From contig NZ_QNRT01000006.1 in NCBI RefSeq assembly GCF_003315245.1, positions 111,179 to 175,178 on the forward strand: DNA of 64,000 nt, read 5' to 3'. Each line of letters starts with the position of its first letter. The stretch's first letter is position 1. Of this stretch, positions 55,686 through 63,839 are shown one piece after another. The notes under the pieces are model-generated. The model was not told where the DNA came from, did no database searches, and was given only the letters and a program-made list of their open reading frames with translations. The translations under genes and the position numbers were made by a program. The DNA comes from Arenicella xantha (GTDB taxonomy: Bacteria > Pseudomonadota > Gammaproteobacteria > Arenicellales > Arenicellaceae).

Positions 55686-57295
55686 TGCCGAAATGCCCTC
55701 GTACCATGCCAGACACACCATCAAAAACTCCTCGCAGCCCTTCATTCGACCGCTCAGAAGACCGCTTAGAAAATCGCGAGCTCAACACAAAGACTAAAGA
55801 AAAACCAGAAGAGCCGCCGACCCTTTGGCTATGCCTACGACTAACGCACCTAGCACTTAACAGTCTCGACATCGCATTAGATACCGAACAGCCAGCTGCC
55901 ATTACGTACCAACAGCAAGTCTGGCAATGTAATACTCAAGCGGCCAAATCTGGTATTAACCCAGGCATGAGCGTAAACCATGCACTAATGCTTAACCCGA
56001 CCCTTCATTTACAAGAACGCGAACCCGACAGAGAAGCCAACAGACTTACTCAACTAAGCCATTGGGCTTACCGGTTTACGTCATTAGTAAGTCGCTACAA
56101 CGACCACACTTTACTTCTAGAAATAGGAAAAAGTGTTAAATTATTCAATAACTTAAACCACTTACTCAACCTACTTAATAATGATTTAGCCAGCTTTAAA
56201 ATTGCAGCCCAACAAGGTCTCGCCAATACAGCTAAGGCCGCTTATGTAAGCAGCTTCAGTCAAGCGCAAAATCAACCCAGCACAAGCAAGCTAATTTCAC
56301 ACAACCTGGGTAACGCTTGCATCGAACACCTAGATATTGATGACAAAACAATAGCGCAACTGCATAACTGCGGGCTTGAAAGTCTTAACGATTTAAACGC
56401 CATACCTAACAGAGAACTTGGCGCACGATTTGGCAGGAAGTTGCTGGACTACCTTGAAAAGCTCTACGGCAACCTAGCCGACCCGCAAATCGCAATCACT
56501 CCACCTGAGACATTTCATGCCAGTGTGGATTTTGCTGAGCCGATCCATAACTTAAACTGGATTCAGCAACAATTGAATCGACTATTACAGGATTTAGCCA
56601 GCTTCCTAGCACTACGCCAATTAGTATGTCGCAGTTTTACTTGGCGGTTCTATCAAGACAACAACCGCTTATTGAAAACCGTAACCATTGGCATAAGCAG
56701 CAAAGACCTAATTTCTAACCAAGATAAAGCGGTATTACTGTTTGAGGAATTAACGCAGCTTAAACTTGCCAGCCTCCAGTTAAGCTGGGAGTTCTCAAGC
56801 ATTGAATTGAGTAGCACACAATTAGTGCCCGTCACCTTGTTCAATAACGACTTATTTGACCCTAAGCCAGCCACACAACAATTCGATCAGTTAATCGACA
56901 AGCTAAGCAACCGACTTGGTCACAACACACTATTTCGAGTAAGCCCTGAGCCCGAGCACTTACCTGAACTAGCAAATGGCCGCCGACACGCCTCGGTGCA
57001 GCTTGTTAAAGAAAGCAGCCCTCAATACAACACACCACAACTGCATAACAATACGCTCAAAGATGAACCACTCTGGTTACTCGAGCAACCAAAAAGGCTG
57101 GCACAACATGCCAACCAACCCTTACTTGAAGGCCCGTTGAATATTATTCACGGCCCCAACCGTATTACCAGCCACTGGTGGGCCAAGCTACAAAGCAGAG
57201 ACTACTTTATTGCACGACAACCTAATGGTCGGCTACTGTGGATCTTTTTTGAGCGTGGCGGTAAAAATTGGTATTTGCACGGGTTATTTGCTTAG
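55685..57295 (+). CDS. imuB: Y-family polymerase-like protein ImuB
   Basis: 536 residues if the GTG at 55685 (overlapping the imuA stop by one base) is used; ATG 55706 is an alternative. A polar Pro/Ser/Glu-rich N-terminus precedes the Y-family-like domain (LWLCLRLTHLALNSLDI; WQCNTQAAKSGINPGMSVNHAL), HhH-type LNAIPNRELGARFGRKLL, a little-finger-like region, and a C-terminal ImuB-specific tail (GPNRITSHWWAKL; DYFIARQPNGRLLWIFFER). The catalytic acidic residues of active Y polymerases are not evident, as is usual for ImuB. It normally bridges the beta clamp and DnaE2. Confidence 0.85.
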   Translation: MPKCPRTMPDTPSKTPRSPSFDRSEDRLENRELNTKTKEKPEEPPTLWLCLRLTHLALNSLDIALDTEQPAAITYQQQVWQCNTQAAKSGINPGMSVNHALMLNPTLHLQEREPDREANRLTQLSHWAYRFTSLVSRYNDHTLLLEIGKSVKLFNNLNHLLNLLNNDLASFKIAAQQGLANTAKAAYVSSFSQAQNQPSTSKLISHNLGNACIEHLDIDDKTIAQLHNCGLESLNDLNAIPNRELGARFGRKLLDYLEKLYGNLADPQIAITPPETFHASVDFAEPIHNLNWIQQQLNRLLQDLASFLALRQLVCRSFTWRFYQDNNRLLKTVTIGISSKDLISNQDKAVLLFEELTQLKLASLQLSWEFSSIELSSTQLVPVTLFNNDLFDPKPATQQFDQLIDKLSNRLGHNTLFRVSPEPEHLPELANGRRHASVQLVKESSPQYNTPQLHNNTLKDEPLWLLEQPKRLAQHANQPLLEGPLNIIHGPNRITSHWWAKLQSRDYFIARQPNGRLLWIFFERGGKNWYLHGLFA

Positions 57296-57316
57296 CGTTA
57301 GGCCAGCTTGATCACA

Positions 57317-58102
57317 CTAACTAAATGTCGGTCGGCGCTTCTCAACAAAAGCATCAATACCTTCTTGACCATCGGCCGAATCAGCTCGTTCCGCGATAGT
57401 CTGCGCTTCTAACGCCATCTGCGCTTCCAGCTCATTGGTTGGCGACTGCAACAACAGTGATTTGACTGCAGCGAACGAGCCTGACGCACCGTTAGCAAAC
57501 ATCTCAGCCCACTCTAAAGCCGCCGCCATCAAATGCGCATCCGGCACAACACGATTAATCAACCCCCAATGCAGCGCCTCTTGAGCATTCAATACTTTAT
57601 TAGTGAACATCAACTCCTGAGTCTTACGCAAGCCGATTAGACGTGGCATAAAGTAACTCGCACTACCGTCTGGGCTAAGTCCAACGTTGGTGTACGCCAT
57701 GGTGAACTTGGCTGATTCTGCGGCAACCACCAAATCTCCAATCACAGCAGTACTAAAACCCGCACCAGCAGCGGTACCATTAACCGCTACAATCAACGGT
57801 GTGGCCATACGCGACAAAATCGAAATCGCCTTATGCAGCTCATCGGCAATCTGTTTGACGCCGGCACTTGGACCTAATGGGCTCTCTTGCATAGCCTTCA
57901 CGTCTCCACCAGCACAGAAAAAACGGCCATTGCCAGTCAGAATCACCGCCTTTAGCGACGCATCTTCCGCTGCCCTTTGAGCCGCCAACGCAAACTCGGT
58001 CGCCATTTCCAAGTTCAGACCATTGGCCGCATCAGGACGATTAAATGCAATCGTCGCAATTCTATCTTGCTGTTTATATTCAATGGTTTGGAATTCTTTC
58101 AT
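57317..58102 (-). CDS. Enoyl-CoA hydratase/isomerase family protein
   Basis: 261 residues from Met at 58102. The crotonase fold shows IATIAFNRPDAANGL, the oxyanion-hole segments FFCAGGDVKAM and VNGTAAGAGFSTAV, and VGLSPDGSASYFMPRLIG. An Asp in the LSPDGS motif at the second catalytic position, rather than Glu, resembles PaaG/PaaJ-type isomerases more than classical hydratases. The substrate is unknown. It stands alone on the minus strand. Confidence 0.85.
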   Translation of the reverse strand: MKEFQTIEYKQQDRIATIAFNRPDAANGLNLEMATEFALAAQRAAEDASLKAVILTGNGRFFCAGGDVKAMQESPLGPSAGVKQIADELHKAISILSRMATPLIVAVNGTAAGAGFSTAVIGDLVVAAESAKFTMAYTNVGLSPDGSASYFMPRLIGLRKTQELMFTNKVLNAQEALHWGLINRVVPDAHLMAAALEWAEMFANGASGSFAAVKSLLLQSPTNELEAQMALEAQTIAERADSADGQEGIDAFVEKRRPTFS

Positions 58103-58117
58103 AATTTTATATCTCAC

Positions 58118-58420
58118 AGATTTAATTAGCCAAAAAGTGCTTCAATTGGCTACAAAACACATTCGGCATAGTGCTTTTTAGAGCACTTCATTATACAACC
58201 GGAATGCGATTTTATTGCTGACTTCATCGCTATATTGCGACCAGATCGCAGCTGAAAATGGTTGGGTAATTTAAAACTAATCACGCTAAATACTCGAATG
58301 ATGACAATGCAGGCATAGTCAATGAGCAAGCTTCTATTCTCACAGAAAATAAAAAAAAGCCCTTTTTATACAAGGGCTTTTCTTAACTACTTAATATAAA
58401 TACTGCTTCCGAGACAATGC
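58118..58420 (-). other. Gene-free interval between the ECH and ssb genes
   Basis: 303 bases. It contains the terminator at 58351-58381 and a small hairpin with arms agtgct/agcact at 58170-58187. Nothing else was recognised. It must hold the promoter of the leftward enoyl-CoA hydratase gene. Confidence 0.45.
58351..58381 (-). terminator. Terminator of ssb
   Basis: 10-bp stem aaaagccctt / aagggctttt with a 7-base loop. On the minus strand it is followed by a U-tract (eight A residues at 58351-58358 on the plus strand, partly inside the stem). It lies about 40 bases after the ssb stop codon. Confidence 0.85.
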
Positions 58421-58930
58421 CTAGAACGGTATATCGTCATCAAAGTCAGGCGCTGGCTGTGGTGGTGTAGACTGTGCTGGCGCCGCGCGCTGCGCACCGC
58501 CTGCTTGTCCACCAGCAGCTTGACCACCGCCACGGTTTTGCTGAGGTGCAGACTGTTGATAGCCTCCGCCACCGCCTTGCCCCATGTTGTCGCCACGCGA
58601 ATCAAGCATTTGCATTTCACTTGCGACAATCTCAGTGGTGTAGCGGTCTTGCCCACTTTGATCTTGCCACTTACGTGTTTGCAACTTACCTTCAATGTAG
58701 ATTTTTGAGCCCTTGCGCAAATATTCACCGGCGATCTCACCTAAGCGATTAAACATGACAATACGATGCCATTCTGTTTTCTCAACTTGCTCTCCAGTGT
58801 TTTTATCTTTCCAACTTTCCGATGTCGCGACACTCAAGTTAGCAATCGCTGCGCCATTGTTACCGTAGCGCACTTCGGGATCATTGCCCAAATTACCAAC
58901 AATAATTACTTTATTAATACCACGTGCCAT
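58421..58930 (-). CDS. ssb: Single-stranded DNA-binding protein
   Basis: 169 residues. The OB-fold begins [19 protein letters not shown] and contains [20 protein letters not shown] and [15 protein letters not shown] Gly/Gln-rich disordered linker leads to the acidic C-terminal tip DFDDDIPF that recruits replication and repair proteins. An aaggag ribosome-binding site precedes the ATG. Confidence 0.95.
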   Translation of the reverse strand: MARGINKVIIVGNLGNDPEVRYGNNGAAIANLSVATSESWKDKNTGEQVEKTEWHRIVMFNRLGEIAGEYLRKGSKIYIEGKLQTRKWQDQSGQDRYTTEIVASEMQMLDSRGDNMGQGGGGGYQQSAPQQNRGGGQAAGGQAGGAQRAAPAQSTPPQPAPDFDDDIPF

Positions 58931-59351
58931 TCGTTACTCCTTAATTTGGTTTGAACATTGTGTTGTGGTTGTTCAGCTGCGCAATTTTAACGCGCATCCC
59001 CTCCAACTGCAAAGCGCACTCAATAAAAAACCCAATACAATACTAGAACCGCCAGTAAGCGACCTAAGGTGGTGAATATCAATCCATTACAAATCACGCT
59101 CGACTTATACATACAAGGTCCACCAACTCGCTGTAGAAGCTCAAATGTAAATTGCTAAAAACGCTGAGATTCGGTAGATTCCAAAATCTTCTTGATCATT
59201 CTTTAATGTTTGGGTTTACTAAAAATGAAGTCAGAACCATATTCTGACCGAATATTAAAGAATATCTTGCACGTCAAATGTCTTTTTAAGGTTCGAAGAC
59301 ATTGTCTACGAGTCAGAACTGGCATAATTTAACGATAATTGGGGCAGTACA
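58931..59351. other. Gene-free interval between ssb and an exported hypothetical gene
   Basis: 421 bases. It contains a nested inverted repeat at 59198-59263 (outer arms attctttaatgtt and aatattaaagaat; inner arms gtcagaa/ttctgac). No SOS box was recognised next to ssb. The rest, which must contain both divergent promoters, shows nothing else. Confidence 0.45.
59198..59263. repeat. Nested inverted repeat upstream of the exported hypothetical gene
   Basis: Outer 13-base arms (59198-59210 and 59251-59263) pair with one mismatch and enclose a 7-bp hairpin, gtcagaa/ttctgac (59230-59248). The structure ends 88 bases before the start codon at 59352. It may be a protein-binding site or transcript structure; no family was recognised. 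Confidence 0.6.
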
Positions 59352-60098
59352 ATGCTAGTTCGCGAAATATACAAAGCCATTCTTTGGCCCACAGTTTTGT
59401 GTCTTTTGACATTTAGCACTGGCAACTCACAAGCACAAGAAAATGACATACTTGATTTTATTTCAGCCATCGTAGCTGGTCTAAAACCAGACGCACCGAC
59501 TGGACCTCCGCCACCTCCAACACCAGCAGGTTCAGTTGATATTCAGGAAAATTATGTACAAACAGGTTACTTTCTCGCGGGCCAAGTATTTAATCACACT
59601 GAAAGTAACATAGAGAATCTTCGCCTAGTAATTCATGACCTTGCAGGTAACAGGCTGGATTTTATTTGGGAACACAGCGCCAAAATCAACAGACGTATAT
59701 TCCAGCCAGGAGATTCCGCCTGTTTCGAAATTTCATTGTTTGAACTTAAAGATCGTCGTTTATTGGCTGAGGAAGTATCGATCGCTGGTGTAGAATTTGA
59801 CTTTACTGATAGAGAAAAGCCAAACGCGTGGATAACGAACCTCAGAATCAGCCGCTCATCATCGTCTAGTGTCAAATTTGAGGGCACGGGTAATGTTGGG
59901 GCAAGCGGATTATCCGGTGGCAGCATACTATCAACTTCATTTGATGCGAATGGCGATGTTGCTAGCTGCGAAAAATCCGAATTCTCTCAAGGGTTCTTTC
60001 AACCAAATACCTATTTCTCTTTCAGAGTATTTGATAACCACAGGTTTGACGAGGCGGTATCTTTTGATGTCTCTTTAGATGGTGTTCCAACACAATAA
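59352..60098 (+). CDS. Exported hypothetical protein
   Basis: 248 residues, not recognised. A signal peptide is likely (LCLLTFSTGNSQAQ), followed by a proline-rich linker (PTGPPPPPTPAG) and a predicted beta-rich domain: YFLAGQVFNHTESNIENLRLVIHD resembles the interaction-strand pattern of FxLYD-type domains. A second Ser-rich beta region is LRISRSSSSSVKFEGTGN. Two Cys residues may form a disulfide. It sits between ssb and the integron integrase. Confidence 0.7.
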   Translation: MLVREIYKAILWPTVLCLLTFSTGNSQAQENDILDFISAIVAGLKPDAPTGPPPPPTPAGSVDIQENYVQTGYFLAGQVFNHTESNIENLRLVIHDLAGNRLDFIWEHSAKINRRIFQPGDSACFEISLFELKDRRLLAEEVSIAGVEFDFTDREKPNAWITNLRISRSSSSSVKFEGTGNVGASGLSGGSILSTSFDANGDVASCEKSEFSQGFFQPNTYFSFRVFDNHRFDEAVSFDVSLDGVPTQ

Positions 60099-60422
60099 AT
60101 TGCTGATTTTTAGCTCAGCGGTCATCGTCAAGAATTTGCACGAGCGTGCAAGTCTAGGCAAGAATGTCAGGAAGCTTATGAGAACGGATTAAACACACAA
60201 CCAAAGCCCCATCCTTTTTGGGCTACCTTAACTTCCTAAAGACATTAGATTTTATATACTTAAATTAAACTTCACTCCTTAACTATTCTATTCTTACTAA
60301 GCTTACATCTCTGCAAAAGTCTTGCTGACAATCCCGCTGAAATACTGATGTTTGGCTCTTTCCATTTCTCAAACTCATTGGTAGAAGTAAGGTGTCACCC
60401 ATGACTTGAGTAGAAAAAAACA
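60099..60422. other. Gene-free interval left of the integron integrase
   Basis: 324 bases. Small hairpins are visible (ttgcacg agc gtgcaa near 60138; agccc...gggct near 60207-60230) but no clear terminator and no attC-like site. Nothing else was recognised. Confidence 0.4.
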
Positions 60423-61418
60423 TTACAACGCGTCCAGCGGGCTTGCAATATCAAGTCCGTGCTTATGCAGCACATGTGTATAAATCTCCGTGGTCGACAC
60501 ATTCGCATGCCCTAACAGCTCTTGAATCACGCGGATACTCTGACCCGATTCTAGTAAACGCGTAGCGAAAGAATGGCGGAATGTGTGTGGAGTCGCGTTC
60601 TTGGTGAGACCGAGCGATCTCGTCGCGTGTTTAAGCTGAGTACTCATCGCTGCATCAGACAAATGGTAGCGGACAGGCACTTGCTTTTGCACATCGAATG
60701 AGATGGACCGAGCGGGGAACAAAAACTGCCAACCAAGTTGCTTGGCGCGCGACTTAGTTGGCGAGTGTTTCCCTCCAGCGATGTAAGTCCGCCCTAACCC
60801 GCGTCTACTGTCGGCACTGTGCAGAGCTTGTACCATACAAATTTGCTGCTCAAGGCTCGGGATAAGAGATTCTGGTAACAAGGTGACGCGATCTTTGCCA
60901 CCTTTACCCGCATTCACTACAATCAACCCTCCACTAAAGTCTATGTGGTTTATGCGAAGGCTCAAGGCCTCATTAATTCTTAAGCCACTGCCGTACATCA
61001 ACTGTGCGACTAAACGCCATGGTGAAGCCAGAGCGGCGATCAGCGATAGAGCCTCATGATGCGACAAAACAACCGGAACCTTACGCCGGCGCTTACTCTT
61101 CGTCACTCGGATTTGGCCTAACGGCCGACCAAGGAACTGATTAAACAAGAAAGCCAACGCATTTAACGCCGCCTTCTGTGTATTCGTGGTCACCTCGTCG
61201 ACTACCACCATGTGGTGTAAATACTGCTCGACGTGTTTGGGCATCATTTCACTCGGATCGTTAAATGAGTGATACTTAATAAAACGCTTGATCCATCGAC
61301 AATAATGCCCCTCAGTAGAAACCGATAAACCTCGACTACGAATAAATGCACGTAACTTATGCATAAATCGAACCGGCTTTTCAGGAATCGGTACACGTGT
61401 CCGCGGTACTCTAGCCAT
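60423..61418 (-). CDS. intI: Integron integrase (tyrosine recombinase)
   Basis: 331 residues. The tyrosine-recombinase catalytic residues are R147 (MYGSGLRINEAL), K175 (GKGGKDRVTL), H278 and R281 (TPHTFRHSF), H304 (LLGHANVS) and Y313 (TTEIYTHVL). The extra stretch at residues about 205-252 (LGWQFLFPARSISFD; PVRYHLSDAAMS) is the IntI-specific insertion needed for folded attC recombination, absent from XerC/D. A strong aaggag ribosome-binding site precedes the ATG. It is transcribed away from the cassettes. It appears intact and probably active. Confidence 0.95.
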   Translation of the reverse strand: MARVPRTRVPIPEKPVRFMHKLRAFIRSRGLSVSTEGHYCRWIKRFIKYHSFNDPSEMMPKHVEQYLHHMVVVDEVTTNTQKAALNALAFLFNQFLGRPLGQIRVTKSKRRRKVPVVLSHHEALSLIAALASPWRLVAQLMYGSGLRINEALSLRINHIDFSGGLIVVNAGKGGKDRVTLLPESLIPSLEQQICMVQALHSADSRRGLGRTYIAGGKHSPTKSRAKQLGWQFLFPARSISFDVQKQVPVRYHLSDAAMSTQLKHATRSLGLTKNATPHTFRHSFATRLLESGQSIRVIQELLGHANVSTTEIYTHVLHKHGLDIASPLDAL

Positions 61419-61559
61419 AGATTCACTCCTTGAATCATTTTAAGATACCAACTATTCTAAAAATATTAGCTTAACGATTCAAGAAATACACACAAGTTCG
61501 AACTATTTATCGAAAAAACACACAGAAATCAAGGAGTAAGGATTTTTGTCGGTACCAAT

Positions 61560-61580
61560 ATAAACCCAACTCAGTTAGGT
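61560..61580 (+). other. attI: Candidate attI recombination site
   Basis: gttaggt at 61574-61580 fits the GTTRRRY core, with an inverted aaaccc-aac box just upstream (from 61562), like the L and R boxes of known attI simple sites. It lies between intI and the first cassette gene, and insertion would occur after the first G (61574/61575). It was identified by pattern only. Confidence 0.55.
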
Positions 61581-61679
61581 TTATAATTTTCTGAAACCGC
61601 TAACGCATTGATTAATATGGATTTATGAAAGTCACTATAAAAATATTCTCAATAAAAATATCCATAACTAAGTTTGGAT

Positions 61680-62153
61680 ATGAAAACTGTTAGTGAGATG
61701 AGAGAGTCAAAATACTCCGTAGCTCTAGAGCGAGATCTGAGGGGTTCACACCTTTTTGTTTTGTTGCTATTGGCCGGTACGGTGCTTCATTTCTATCTCC
61801 TGCGCAGCGGGAGCTCTGTCCTAATATTAGTGCTAGCTGCTTTAGCATATTGGTTGCCTCGCTCCAAACCGGTGGAATACTTTTGGGCGAATGAGAAAGG
61901 GTTTGAATTTCATACATCAAGAAAAGCTCTATCTTTCGTACCATGGGAGCAGGTAGAGAACATCGTTCTTGATAAAGATTATCAAGATAGCTCAGAAATA
62001 ATCGAGATAAAGCTTAATAGGAAGCTTAATGAAAAGGCACTTTATATTCGAAGTTCTGGTTTAACTAAAACTAGTCTATTTCTATCTCTCGGCAATAAAA
62101 GCCGAGAGATACATGAAAAGCTAAGTGGTTTAAATAGTAGTGGGGCAGCATAA
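61680..62153 (+). CDS. Integron cassette 1: membrane protein with PH-like domain
   Basis: 157 residues from the ATG at 61680. Two adjacent hydrophobic helices (LFVLLLLAGTVLHFYLL; SVLILVLAALAYWLP) are followed by a beta-rich domain (YFWANEKGFEFHT; FVPWEQVENIVLDKD; IIEIKLNRK), the layout of bacterial PH/YdbT-like or DUF304-like proteins. The function is unknown. Its stop lies just before attC1. Confidence 0.7.
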   Translation: MKTVSEMRESKYSVALERDLRGSHLFVLLLLAGTVLHFYLLRSGSSVLILVLAALAYWLPRSKPVEYFWANEKGFEFHTSRKALSFVPWEQVENIVLDKDYQDSSEIIEIKLNRKLNEKALYIRSSGLTKTSLFLSLGNKSREIHEKLSGLNSSGAA

Positions 62154-62158
62154 TTCTC

Positions 62159-62228
62159 ACTAACAAGAACCAAAAGTACGCCTGCGGCGGGACGCTCAAT
62201 ACTTCGCGCCCCTTTGCTTGGCGTTATG
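62159..62228 (+). other. attC: attC site 1
   Basis: About 70 bases, from actaacaag to cttggcgttatga, with terminal cores TAACAAG and GGCGTTA and an internally complementary, GC-rich centre. It separates cassettes 1 and 2; the crossover is expected at G^TT (62223/62224). Confidence 0.85.
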
Positions 62229-62540
62229 AGTATTAGAATGAAAACATTGTTAAGTGTACTTTTTCTATTTCCCTTAATTGCTTTATCACAAGGGCATAAG
62301 TCAAGCGAATCTGAACTCGTTGCATTTTTAAATAACAATGGATATAGCGTTGTATCAAATGAAACACAGGACGTTACAATTCACTATCAAGAAAAAAGTA
62401 TGCAGTGGAGCGTTCGTTTTCAAGGTAAGTGCATGACAGCAGAAAAACCTAATTGTGTTTGTATAGATTGCGAATCATACATAGTTATTTCAGACTCAAA
62501 AAAAGGCTTTAAAGTTTTAGGTGTTGTGCTTGATGGTTAA
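62226..62540 (+). CDS. Integron cassette 2: small exported Cys-rich protein
   Basis: 104 residues from an ATG lying inside the attC end (gttATG); ATG 62238 is an alternative. The signal peptide MKTLLSVLFLFPLIALSQG is followed by a small domain with four Cys near the C-terminal third (GKCMTAEKPNCVCIDCESY). They could bind metal or form disulfides. It was not recognised. Confidence 0.65.
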   Translation: MSIRMKTLLSVLFLFPLIALSQGHKSSESELVAFLNNNGYSVVSNETQDVTIHYQEKSMQWSVRFQGKCMTAEKPNCVCIDCESYIVISDSKKGFKVLGVVLDG

Positions 62541-62543
62541 ACT

Positions 62544-62622
62544 CATAACAAGGTCAAAAACTACCGCACACTGCGTGTGCTCGGACGCGCAGAAAACGCG
62601 CGCCCGTTTTAACGGCGTTATG
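62544..62622 (+). other. attC: attC site 2
   Basis: About 79 bases, from cataacaagg to aacggcgttatg. Its 3' half (ctcggacgcgca...cgcgcgcccgtttta) is nearly identical to that of attC5, supporting a common origin. Confidence 0.87.
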
Positions 62623-62646
62623 TGCTATGAGGCTACTTAGGAAAAT

Positions 62647-62919
62647 ATGAGCGCAGGTCTACCACTACTAATATTAAGTGTTCTATCCACGATCATTCTT
62701 GTGGTCTGGTTACGCAATGGTGCGGGGGATAAAACGCATCGAATTACGGCATCAGGTGTTCTGTTAGCTATTTTGGTTTTATCTTGGGTGGTATTACTTT
62801 CATTTGGTGTTTTTCATCCCATTGGCTCATGGGGAATGGGTGTTGGTTTTATTGCATCAATAGTCGCTTTTTTTGTTCCCGTGATTTATAACAAGTGGTG
62901 CAGCAATGAGCACACATAA
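62647..62919 (+). CDS. Integron cassette 3: small membrane protein
   Basis: 90 residues with three predicted helices (LPLLILSVLSTIILVVWL; GVLLAILVLSWVVLLSFGVF; GVGFIASIVAFFVPVIY). An aggaa ribosome-binding site precedes the ATG. Its TAA stop is part of the attC3 5' core. Not recognised. Confidence 0.7.
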   Translation: MSAGLPLLILSVLSTIILVVWLRNGAGDKTHRITASGVLLAILVLSWVVLLSFGVFHPIGSWGMGVGFIASIVAFFVPVIYNKWCSNEHT

Positions 62920-63044
62920 CAAAGCAAATCAGCATCAGTCGCTGCGCTCCTTGGACAGCCTTGCCGTCGCTCGTTTTGTGCATGGCTTCGCCATTGGCGC
63001 ACAAAAAAATCAACGCCAAGTCTGCCGCTGTTTGCGGCGTTATA
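62914..63044 (+). other. attC: attC site 3
   Basis: About 130 bases, from acataacaaagc to tgcggcgttata. It is much longer than the others and similar in length to Vibrio VCR-type attC sites. It contains inverted repeats such as cttggac.../gccaag. Confidence 0.85.
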
Positions 63045-63061
63045 GCGCTAAATAATATCGT

Positions 63062-63349
63062 ATGAGTGCAAGAGCCAATTACAACAACCTAGTGTCATTT
63101 TTACTGATGGTTCCCTTGATGGCAGTGCTCTATGCTATTTCTGTCTATTTGATAGAAGATACAATTTGGTTCTGTATTGCTTCATTTTTCTTTATTGGGT
63201 TTTCGGCAGAGCACATTTATAATTTTATCGTGCGAGCCAATAACCCAAATCTAGAAAGATATTTAAGCTCAAGCTTCTGGCGTATTTTTGCACTAGGAGT
63301 TCCTTTTACTCTGTCACTTATTTCATGGTGCATAGCTAATGCTCTATAA
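63062..63349 (+). CDS. Integron cassette 4: small membrane protein
   Basis: 95 residues with three predicted helices (VSFLLMVPLMAVLYAISVYL; IWFCIASFFFIGFSAEHIY; FALGVPFTLSLISWCIA). The TAA stop lies within the attC4 5' core. Not recognised. Confidence 0.68.
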   Translation: MSARANYNNLVSFLLMVPLMAVLYAISVYLIEDTIWFCIASFFFIGFSAEHIYNFIVRANNPNLERYLSSSFWRIFALGVPFTLSLISWCIANAL

Positions 63350-63433
63350 CAAGTTGTCAAAGTACACTCCGCTGCAAACAACGCAGCTCCGCGGGACGGC
63401 TGCTTCGCGCCGCCCCTTGGCAAGGCGTTAGTG
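63344..63433 (+). other. attC: attC site 4
   Basis: About 90 bases, from tataacaagttg to aaggcgttagtg. The cores and a GC-rich self-complementary centre (gctgc...gcagc; gcgggacggc) are visible. Confidence 0.86.
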
Positions 63434-63446
63434 TCACGGAGGAATC

Positions 63447-63839
63447 GTGGATCAAAACATACTGCTAGAGCTGGAAAAAATCAGGGACATATTAACTCTT
63501 ATTCTTTTGTTGCTTGGTGTATTGGTCGTAGCAAAAGCATTAAATGTAATAGGTAATATTTCGAGTAATTGGCAGCTTCAACGTTCAGATAGAATTCGCA
63601 ATCACTCTATAGACCTCCATGATCAGGAAAAGTATTCTGAACTAATTGAATATTTAGCTAAGAAACTGAATGACTATCCTAACAACCCAACAGCAATTTA
63701 CTGGATGGCAAGGAGCCATTTAGGAAAGGCTGACTATGTCAGCGCAAAAAAATATTTTTTAAAATTAAAAGATATAGAGCCATCATGGGAGAAAGACTAT
63801 GTTGAGCCCTTCATGAGAGAAATTGAAGAAAAACACTAA
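63447..63839 (+). CDS. Integron cassette 5: membrane-anchored TPR-like protein
   Basis: 130 residues with a GTG start. A ggagg ribosome-binding site ends about 5 bases upstream and decides this start. One N-terminal membrane helix (ILTLILLLLGVLVVAKAL) is followed by a TPR-like helical region (YSELIEYLAKKLNDYPNNPTA; YWMARSHLGKADYVSAKKYF). The TAA stop is in the attC5 5' core. Function unknown. Confidence 0.72.
   Translation: MDQNILLELEKIRDILTLILLLLGVLVVAKALNVIGNISSNWQLQRSDRIRNHSIDLHDQEKYSELIEYLAKKLNDYPNNPTAIYWMARSHLGKADYVSAKKYFLKLKDIEPSWEKDYVEPFMREIEEKH

Noticed and set aside
59198..59263. Nested inverted repeat as an attC site
   Set aside because: It lacks the TAACAA and GGCGTTA cores and lies on the wrong side of the integrase.
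61440..61560. LexA box controlling intI
   Set aside because: The AT-rich stretch upstream of intI shows no convincing SOS palindrome.
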